Assembly: GCA_013329565.1 (NCBI GenBank)
Contig: DUJZ01000100.1
Coordinates: 1 to 9,230 of the forward strand
Direction: 5' to 3'
DNA length: 9,230 bases
Source: Methanomassiliicoccales archaeon
Lineage (GTDB): Archaea; Thermoplasmatota; Thermoplasmata; Methanomassiliicoccales; UBA472
A program made the position numbers and the translations under genes. Positions 5,802 through 9,230 of the stretch are shown here, piece by piece. The notes under the pieces were generated by a model. That model saw only the letters and a program-made list of their open reading frames with translations, did not search any database and was not told the DNA's origin. How positions within the stretch are numbered: position 1 is the first letter of the stretch; the number at the start of each line of letters is the position of its first letter.

Positions 5802-6694
5802 TCAGGATCGCCGTCCTGAGCGGGAAAGGGGGCACTGGCAAGACCACCGCCGTGGCCTCCATGGCCTGGTACTCGGACGATCTTGTTCTAGCGGACTGCG
5901 ATGTGGACGCGGCCAACCTGGCCTTGACCATGAAAAGCCGCCTGCGGACCAAGGACGATTACCTAGGCGCGTACACCGCGGCGATAGATCTGGAGCTCTG
6001 CACAGAATGCGGGAGATGCGAGGACAACTGCCATTTCGGGGCGATCACCGACCTCAGGGTGAACGCCATTCACTGCGAGGGTTGCGGAGCGTGCCGGGTG
6101 GTCTGCCCGGCCGGGGCGATAACCATGTCCCTGCGGAAGTCCGGGGAGATATTCGTCCTGGACACCGCCCACGGACCTATGGTCTACGCCGACCTGTTCC
6201 CCGGGGAGTCCAACAGCGGCAAGCTGGTGACGATCGTGCGCCGCCTGGCCGACGACCTGGCGGAATCGGATGGGATCGACACGGTGCTCATTGACGGGCC
6301 ACCGGGGACCGGATGCCCGGTGATAGCGAGCGTCACCGGGGTAGACCTCATCTTGGCCATAACGGAACCTAGCCGATCGGGAGAGCACGACCTATTGCGG
6401 TTGATCGAGCTGGCCCATCATTTCTCCATACCCATCTGCGTCGCCGTCAACAAGTGGGACCTGCACCCCGGGATGACCAGGGAGATCGAGGAGAGCTGCC
6501 GGCGGCAGGGGGTGATGACGGTGGGACGCATACCCTACGACCCCAGCGTGATGGAGTCCATTAAGGCCATGCGACCCTTGCCGTCCATGTTCCCCAAGTC
6601 CCCGGCCGCGCTGGAATTTCACCGCATATGGAAAGAGGTGCGTTCGCGGTCCAAGGAGCGCGGGGGAAGCGGGATAGCCCTGAAGTTGGATTGA
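5798..6694 (+). CDS. MinD/Mrp-superfamily P-loop ATPase with inserted 2x[4Fe-4S] ferredoxin domain (second paralogue)
   Basis: 298 residues. Same plan as the gene before it: Walker A SGKGGTGKT (8-16), DCDVDAAN (33-40), ferredoxin insert CTECGRCEDNC (68-78) and CEGCGACRVVC (93-103), Walker B LIDGPPGTGCP (164-174), EPSRSGEHDL (190-199) and an NKWD motif (218-221) that its partner has as NRSF. The ATG overlaps the previous stop in ATGA (5798-5801), so translation is coupled and the two products are probably made in equal amounts and may form a heterodimer. A basic C-terminal tail (residues 280-298) is not in the partner. The stop is 18 bases from the convergent NifX-like gene. Confidence 0.92.
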   Translation: MIRIAVLSGKGGTGKTTAVASMAWYSDDLVLADCDVDAANLALTMKSRLRTKDDYLGAYTAAIDLELCTECGRCEDNCHFGAITDLRVNAIHCEGCGACRVVCPAGAITMSLRKSGEIFVLDTAHGPMVYADLFPGESNSGKLVTIVRRLADDLAESDGIDTVLIDGPPGTGCPVIASVTGVDLILAITEPSRSGEHDLLRLIELAHHFSIPICVAVNKWDLHPGMTREIEESCRRQGVMTVGRIPYDPSVMESIKAMRPLPSMFPKSPAALEFHRIWKEVRSRSKERGGSGIALKLD

Positions 6695-6716
6695 AAAATT
6701 ATAAAAAGGGTTTCAA
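6691..6716 (-). terminator. T-rich terminator between convergent genes
   Basis: On the minus strand the 18-base spacer reads CCCTTTTTATAATTTTTC, two T-runs just after the second NifX-like gene, as expected for archaeal termination. TTGAAA (6691-6696) and TTTCAA (6711-6716) form a short inverted repeat that contains both stop codons. On the plus strand the spacer is A-rich, so the ATPase operon has no obvious terminator here. Confidence 0.45.
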
Positions 6717-7036
6717 GGGCTGGTCTCGGCCAGGTAATCCTTGAGCACCTGGCCGATCACCCCGGACCTTCCGGTGACCGCCTTGAGATCGGTCTCTTCC
6801 AGCATCGCCTGGGCATGCGGACCGATGCGTCCGGTTATCACCACTTCCACCCCCTTGTCGAGCAGTGCCTGCATGGCCTTGGTCCCCGCCCCGCTAGAGG
6901 CATCCATGGCGGGGTTGGCGAAGGACTCTATCGACCCGGAGGCGGTGTCCATGATGACGAAGTAGGGACATCTGCCCAACCTGTCGTCCATCATCGCTTC
7001 GGTACTCGGACCGCTGGAGGTGACGGCGACCTTCAT
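6713..7036 (-). CDS. NifX/NifB-C-terminal family protein (second copy)
   Basis: 107 residues from ATG at 7036, which overlaps the DUF5320 stop in ATGA. An upstream GTG would add three residues but lies within the previous gene, and the ATGA coupling plus the typical MKVAVTS start make the ATG more likely. Features of the family: DDRLGRCPYFVIMD (17-30), FANPAMDASSGAGTKAMQALLDKGVEVVITG (39-69), IGPHAQAML (71-79). It lacks the C-terminal His cluster of the 4602 gene and replaces its EHRGG by SSGAG, so the two copies probably differ in ligands or partner. It is cotranscribed with DUF5320 and converges on the ATPase operon. Role as a metal-cluster carrier is by family. Confidence 0.88.
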   Translation of the reverse strand: MKVAVTSSGPSTEAMMDDRLGRCPYFVIMDTASGSIESFANPAMDASSGAGTKAMQALLDKGVEVVITGRIGPHAQAMLEETDLKAVTGRSGVIGQVLKDYLAETSP

Positions 7037-7290
7037 GGGGAACACTTCCCCTCGGCGGCCAACTGCTCCTTGAGGTACTTCAACCTGGCCTCAAGGGCCT
7101 CGACCTCCGATTCCAGGTCTCTCTTGAACTCCTCTTCGGGGTATTCTATCATCACCCGGAAGTCGCGTCCGTAGCCCATTCTCCTTCCTCGTCCCATTCC
7201 GAAGGCTACCCTGCCCCCGGACCGGCATGGTCCCATCCCGCGACCGTATGGCCCCGTTCCGTAGGGGCCGGTCCCGTCCAAATATGGCAT
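7033..7290 (-). CDS. DUF5320 family protein
   Basis: 85 residues from ATG at 7290, chosen because GGAG lies nine bases upstream (7300-7303) and because family members begin with a short Met-Pro followed by Gly/Pro-rich repeats. Here the repeats are GTGPYGTGPYGRGMGPC (6-22), then a Gly/Arg-rich stretch (24-42), then a helix likely to form a coiled coil (PEEEFKRDLESEVEALEARL, 51-70) and a C-terminal GKCSP. Function is unknown. Genes of this family are commonly found beside NifX-like proteins and ferredoxin-MinD ATPases, which is the arrangement here. C22 and C83 are the only cysteines. A scaffold or partner for the NifX-like protein encoded immediately downstream is inference. Confidence 0.8.
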   Translation of the reverse strand: MPYLDGTGPYGTGPYGRGMGPCRSGGRVAFGMGRGRRMGYGRDFRVMIEYPEEEFKRDLESEVEALEARLKYLKEQLAAEGKCSP

Positions 7291-7331
7291 TGTTAGCATC
7301 TCCTTGCGGCCGCTCTTAACGGCCTCTATAA

Positions 7332-7345
7332 TGTGCATTAGCACA
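7332..7345. promoter_or_regulatory. Palindromic candidate operator in the DUF5320 promoter
   Basis: TGTGC-ATTA-GCACA is a perfect 5-bp inverted repeat with a four-base centre. It abuts the TATA box on its transcription-start side, where a bound repressor would block initiation of the DUF5320/NifX operon. The neighbouring DUF134 helix-turn-helix protein is the obvious candidate to bind it. Confidence 0.5.
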
Positions 7346-7354
7346 ATAATATAA
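7345..7354 (-). promoter_or_regulatory. TATA box of the DUF5320/NifX operon
   Basis: The minus strand reads TTATATTATT. Transcription would begin near 7324, giving a leader of about 35 bases that holds the GGAG ribosome-binding site. The element lies just downstream of the DUF134 stop codon. Confidence 0.6.
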
Positions 7355-7369
7355 GTAATTTAGGGAAAC

Positions 7370-7699
7370 CTAACAATTGTCATGCGAATCGTCCACGTTC
7401 GTCACGTTCAGAGGACGCCCCTCGATCACCATGGAGATCAGCTTCCTCCTCCCGCTATCGACGCATCTCCAGACCGTGCCACGGGAAACCCCCATGCTCT
7501 GCGCCGCCTCCTCCTGATTGAGACCTAGATAGTCGACCAGGCGAAGCGCCTCCACCTCGTCGGGGTCCAAGGTCAACGGTTCTGACGGCGCCCCGGAAGA
7601 GGGGGAGAAACTACTGTAATCGGACGGGCCGCGCAGCATCCTGGGCTTCATTGGGCGGCCGGGCCCCCCGCCTCCGCGACGGCAGTGATTTCTGGGCAT
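7370..7699 (-). CDS. DUF134 family helix-turn-helix protein
   Basis: 109 residues. The start at 7699 (MPRNHCRR) is chosen because DUF134 proteins begin MPR-x-x-x-C-R-R; the open frame runs on far upstream but overlaps larE. The N-terminus (1-44) is Gly/Pro/Ser-rich. Residues 46-95 are a sigma-70 region-4-like helix-turn-helix: LDPDEVEALRLVDYLGLNQEEAA (46-68) then MGVSRGTVWRCVDSGRRKL (71-89), the recognition helix being around SRGTVWRCVDSGRRK. DUF134 proteins are predicted DNA-binding proteins, usually beside NifX-like and ferredoxin-ATPase genes as here, so it probably regulates this island. A TATA element 22-32 bases upstream, shared with larE, predicts a leaderless mRNA. It ends with TAG. 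Confidence 0.83.
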   Translation of the reverse strand: MPRNHCRRGGGGPGRPMKPRMLRGPSDYSSFSPSSGAPSEPLTLDPDEVEALRLVDYLGLNQEEAAQSMGVSRGTVWRCVDSGRRKLISMVIEGRPLNVTNVDDSHDNC

Positions 7700-7712
7700 A
7701 TGAACACAATAG
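7697..7712. promoter_or_regulatory. Possible operator half-site over the DUF134 start
   Basis: The string CACAATA (7705-7711) recurs from the DUF5320 palindrome (7342-7348). Here its partner arm is poor (CATATG). It spans the likely transcription start of the DUF134 gene, so autoregulation is possible. This rests on one seven-base match and could be chance. Confidence 0.25.
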
Positions 7713-7721
7713 ACCGGACCC

Positions 7722-7731
7722 ATAATAAATA
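7722..7731. promoter_or_regulatory. Shared divergent TATA core for DUF134 and larE
   Basis: An AT-only ten-base core reads ATAATAAATA on plus and ends in TTTATTAT on minus, so it can serve TBP in both directions. It is 22 bases from the DUF134 ATG (7699) and 23 bases from the larE ATG (7755). It is the only AT-rich element in the 55-base spacer. Confidence 0.6.
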
Positions 7732-7754
7732 TCGCCTTCGCCATTCCCCCTTCG

Positions 7755-8540
7755 ATGGATATGGACGAAGCCAAGCGGAAGTACCAGGGACTGGTAGAAT
7801 CAATCCGGGCGATGGAGAAGGTGGCCGTCGCCTTTTCCGGCGGAGCTGACAGCACCCTTCTGCTCAAGGCCGCCCTGGACTCCGGGGCGGAAGTTACCGC
7901 TTTCATGGCCATAGGGGAAATATTCTTTCCGCAGGAGCAGAGCGGAGCGATCCATCTGGCCGAGAAGATGGGAGTTGACGTGATCACGTTCAAGGTCGAC
8001 CTGGTCAACGACGGGCAGTTCGTGCGCAACTGGGAGGACCGATGCTACGTGTGCAAGAGCGCCATCTTCAGCAGGATCAAGAGGGAGGCGCGGGAGCTGG
8101 ACATATCCTACATACTTGAGGGGAGCCACCTCGATGACCTGAAAGAGATACGTCCCGGACGGGCGGCGCTCCTGGACCTCAACATCCGTTCACCGCTGAT
8201 GGACGCGCAGCTTACCAAGACGGAGGTGCGATCCTTGCTGAAGGACCTGGGCCTTCCGAACTGGGACCTGCCTAGCAATACGTGCCTCGCAACAAGGGTT
8301 CCCCACGATGTACGAATAACATCCACCATCCTGAGGAGGGTGGAGAGGGCCGAGGCCGCCCTGGCGCCTTTCAAGTTCAAGGACCTGCGGGTCCGGGACC
8401 ACGAGTACTGGGCCAGGGTCGAGGTCGCCCCGGAGGACCTGCCGGGGCTTTTCCAGGAACGGGAGAAGGTGGTGCAAGCGCTTAAGAAACTGGGCTACAG
8501 GAGAGTGGCCTTGGACCTGGAAGGGTACGGCGCCCGCTGA
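7755..8540 (+). CDS. larE: LarE, ATP-dependent sulfur insertase of nickel-pincer cofactor synthesis
   Basis: 261 residues. LarE adenylates the carboxylates of the LarB product and turns them into thiocarboxylates. The PP-loop ATP site is clear: AFSGGADSTLLLKA (26-39). Further family motifs: IGEIFFPQEQ (53-62), RCYVCKSAIF (96-105), LEGSHLDDL (121-129), RSPL (145-148), LPSNTCLATR (172-181). The three cysteines C97, C100 and C177 are the set found in LarE proteins that hold a [4Fe-4S] cluster and can carry an extra sulfide, in contrast to forms with a single Cys that gives up its own sulfur; the catalytic version is therefore predicted. ATG at 7755 sits 23 bases after the TATA core, so the mRNA is probably leaderless; ATG at 7761 is a possible alternative. 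Divergent from DUF134. Confidence 0.93.
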   Translation: MDMDEAKRKYQGLVESIRAMEKVAVAFSGGADSTLLLKAALDSGAEVTAFMAIGEIFFPQEQSGAIHLAEKMGVDVITFKVDLVNDGQFVRNWEDRCYVCKSAIFSRIKREARELDISYILEGSHLDDLKEIRPGRAALLDLNIRSPLMDAQLTKTEVRSLLKDLGLPNWDLPSNTCLATRVPHDVRITSTILRRVERAEAALAPFKFKDLRVRDHEYWARVEVAPEDLPGLFQEREKVVQALKKLGYRRVALDLEGYGAR

Positions 8541-8548
8541 CCAAATCA

Positions 8549-8556
8549 ATAAAAAG
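8549..8556 (+). promoter_or_regulatory. TATA box of the hemerythrin-like gene
   Basis: ATAAAAAG, preceded by CCAAATCA as a possible BRE, ends 22 bases before ATG at 8579. A leaderless transcript is expected. The spacer after larE is only 38 bases and carries no clear terminator. Confidence 0.6.
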
Positions 8557-8578
8557 GTGTGCGTACCTAGTTTCCAGC

Positions 8579-9133
8579 ATGAGGACCTCGGTGACCCTTC
8601 TACAATACGACCATGGCATCGTGCGGCAGGTCCTGGATGTCATAGGCGAGCTTCTCCGTTCCCACCGTACGGACAGACACCCCGCGGAGTTCCGGGAGGC
8701 CATAGCTTTTCTCGAGCAATTTCTAGATCGGTTCCATCACGCCAAGGAGGAGCGCTTCCTGTTCGAGGCCGCGGCCCTGGAATGTCCAAAGGTAGCGGAA
8801 ACGTTGGTCAGGTTGAAGAAGGAGCACGATCAGGCCCGGCGCATGATGATGAACGCGCTGAAAGCATTGGACGAGGGCGATGTTCCTAAAGCTGAGAAGG
8901 AAGCTCGAACGCTCGTCGACCATATGACCTTGCACATCAGCGAGGAGGAGAACCAGGTGTTCCCGGCCATCGAGAACTGCCTGCAGCTGGAGACGGACGT
9001 CAAGGTCCACGTTCAATTCGAGCGTTTCATGGAGGAGGAGTTCGGCAGGAACTATTACCAGGTGGCGGAGGCCTTCGCCAACGACATTCAGGAACGGCTG
9101 CTCGGGCCGGGATTCTTCAAAGGCATTGTATGA
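8579..9133 (+). CDS. Hemerythrin HHE-domain protein
   Basis: 184 residues. The di-iron ligand pattern is visible across a four-helix bundle: DHG with H12; FHHAKEERFLF with H53/H54 and E57/E58; KKEHDQ with H83; DHMTLHISEEENQVFP with H115, H119 and E123. Residues 140-184 form an extra C-terminal segment. Such proteins bind O2 or NO, or protect anaerobes from oxidative or nitrosative stress; in an anaerobic archaeon with many iron-sulfur proteins a protective or sensor role is plausible but inferred. The protein is soluble with no signal peptide. The gene has its own promoter and ends four bases before the 3' end of the convergent tRNA-Ser gene. Confidence 0.9.
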   Translation: MRTSVTLLQYDHGIVRQVLDVIGELLRSHRTDRHPAEFREAIAFLEQFLDRFHHAKEERFLFEAAALECPKVAETLVRLKKEHDQARRMMMNALKALDEGDVPKAEKEARTLVDHMTLHISEEENQVFPAIENCLQLETDVKVHVQFERFMEEEFGRNYYQVAEAFANDIQERLLGPGFFKGIV

Positions 9134-9137
9134 GAAG

Positions 9138-9230
9138 TGGCGCCAAGGAGGAGATTTGAACTCCCGAGACGTGAAGTCAGTAGCTGTCCCTTCGGCCTGT
9201 GGCCGATTCGAGGCTACCGCCTTTCCGGAC
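9138..9230 (-). tRNA. tRNA-Ser(CGA), intron-containing, 5' end beyond window
   Basis: Read on the minus strand. From the 3' end: encoded CCA (9140-9138), discriminator G73 (9141), acceptor strand CCTTGGC (9148-9142), T arm GGGAG-TTCAAAT-CTCCT (9165-9149) with one G-U pair, long variable arm TGACTTCACGTCTC (9179-9166) with a GAC/GTC stem, and anticodon stem GTAGC/GCTAC (9217-9213 and 9184-9180). After removing a 21-base insert the anticodon loop reads CTCGAAA, anticodon CGA, decoding UCG. The long variable arm and G73 agree with archaeal serine tRNA. The D arm is only partly inside the window and the 5' acceptor strand (expected GCCAAGG) is outside. Confidence 0.85.
9186..9206 (-). other. tRNA intron at canonical position 37/38
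   Basis: The 21-base insert follows A37 and precedes A38. It begins with a perfect 6-bp hairpin, TCGGCC-ACA-GGCCGA (9206-9192), followed by AGGGAC. A strict bulge-helix-bulge with a 4-bp centre is not evident, so the splice site is probably a relaxed form and the exact edges could shift by a base or two; the anticodon call does not change. Confidence 0.65.

Noticed and set aside
4602..7036. Nitrogen-fixation gene cluster
   Set aside because: The NifX-family domains are the only link; nifH, nifD, nifK, nifE and nifN are absent and the ATPases have ferredoxin inserts not found in NifH.
7370..8029. Long 219-residue version of the DUF134 frame
   Set aside because: Its N-terminal half overlaps larE on the other strand and has no family similarity; the MPR start at 7699 has a matching TATA box.
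1..9230. Insertion sequence or prophage
   Set aside because: I saw no transposase, integrase, terminal inverted repeats or phage structural gene; the tRNA at the right edge has no attachment-site duplicate in the window.

Overview
The window looks like two unrelated genomes joined near position 1,704-1,733. The left part (about 1-1,705) is very GC-rich and bacterial in style. It carries a metallophosphoesterase missing its C-terminus at the window edge, a YtxH-type small membrane protein that starts at TTG behind a GGAGGT Shine-Dalgarno site, and the C-terminal part of an HD-domain phosphohydrolase, all on the minus strand. Its lineage cannot be fixed from sequence alone; a high-GC actinobacterium-like or clostridia-like anaerobe is a guess.

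The right part (about 1,733-9,230) is archaeal. It has TATA boxes 22-30 bases before start codons (leaderless genes), GTGATC/GGTGA ribosome-binding sites, archaeal-type LarB and LarE, tandem MinD/Mrp-type ATPases with inserted ferredoxin domains, and a split-type tRNA-Ser(CGA) with an intron after position 37. Moderately high GC and the gene set suggest an anaerobic euryarchaeon. Methanomassiliicoccales or another thermoplasmatal lineage is plausible but is inference.

Layout from left to right: metallophosphoesterase (-), YtxH (-), fused CMD/HD reading frame (-) spanning the join, zinc-ribbon/PspC membrane protein (+), two-gene operon larB-GNAT (-), three-gene operon NifX-like/ATPase/ATPase (+), two-gene operon DUF5320/NifX-like (-), DUF134 regulator (-), larE (+), hemerythrin-like protein (+), and tRNA-Ser (-) cut by the window end.

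Two themes link the archaeal genes. First, larB and larE make two of the three enzymes for the nickel-pincer nucleotide cofactor of lactate racemase-like enzymes; larC and larA are not in the window. Second, between them lies a compact metal-cluster island: two NifX-family proteins, two ferredoxin-MinD ATPases, a DUF5320 protein and a DUF134 helix-turn-helix protein. This set resembles the orange-protein (ORP) Mo/Cu-cluster loci of sulfate reducers. A perfect palindrome in the DUF5320 promoter and a related half-site before the DUF134 gene are candidate operators for the DUF134 protein.
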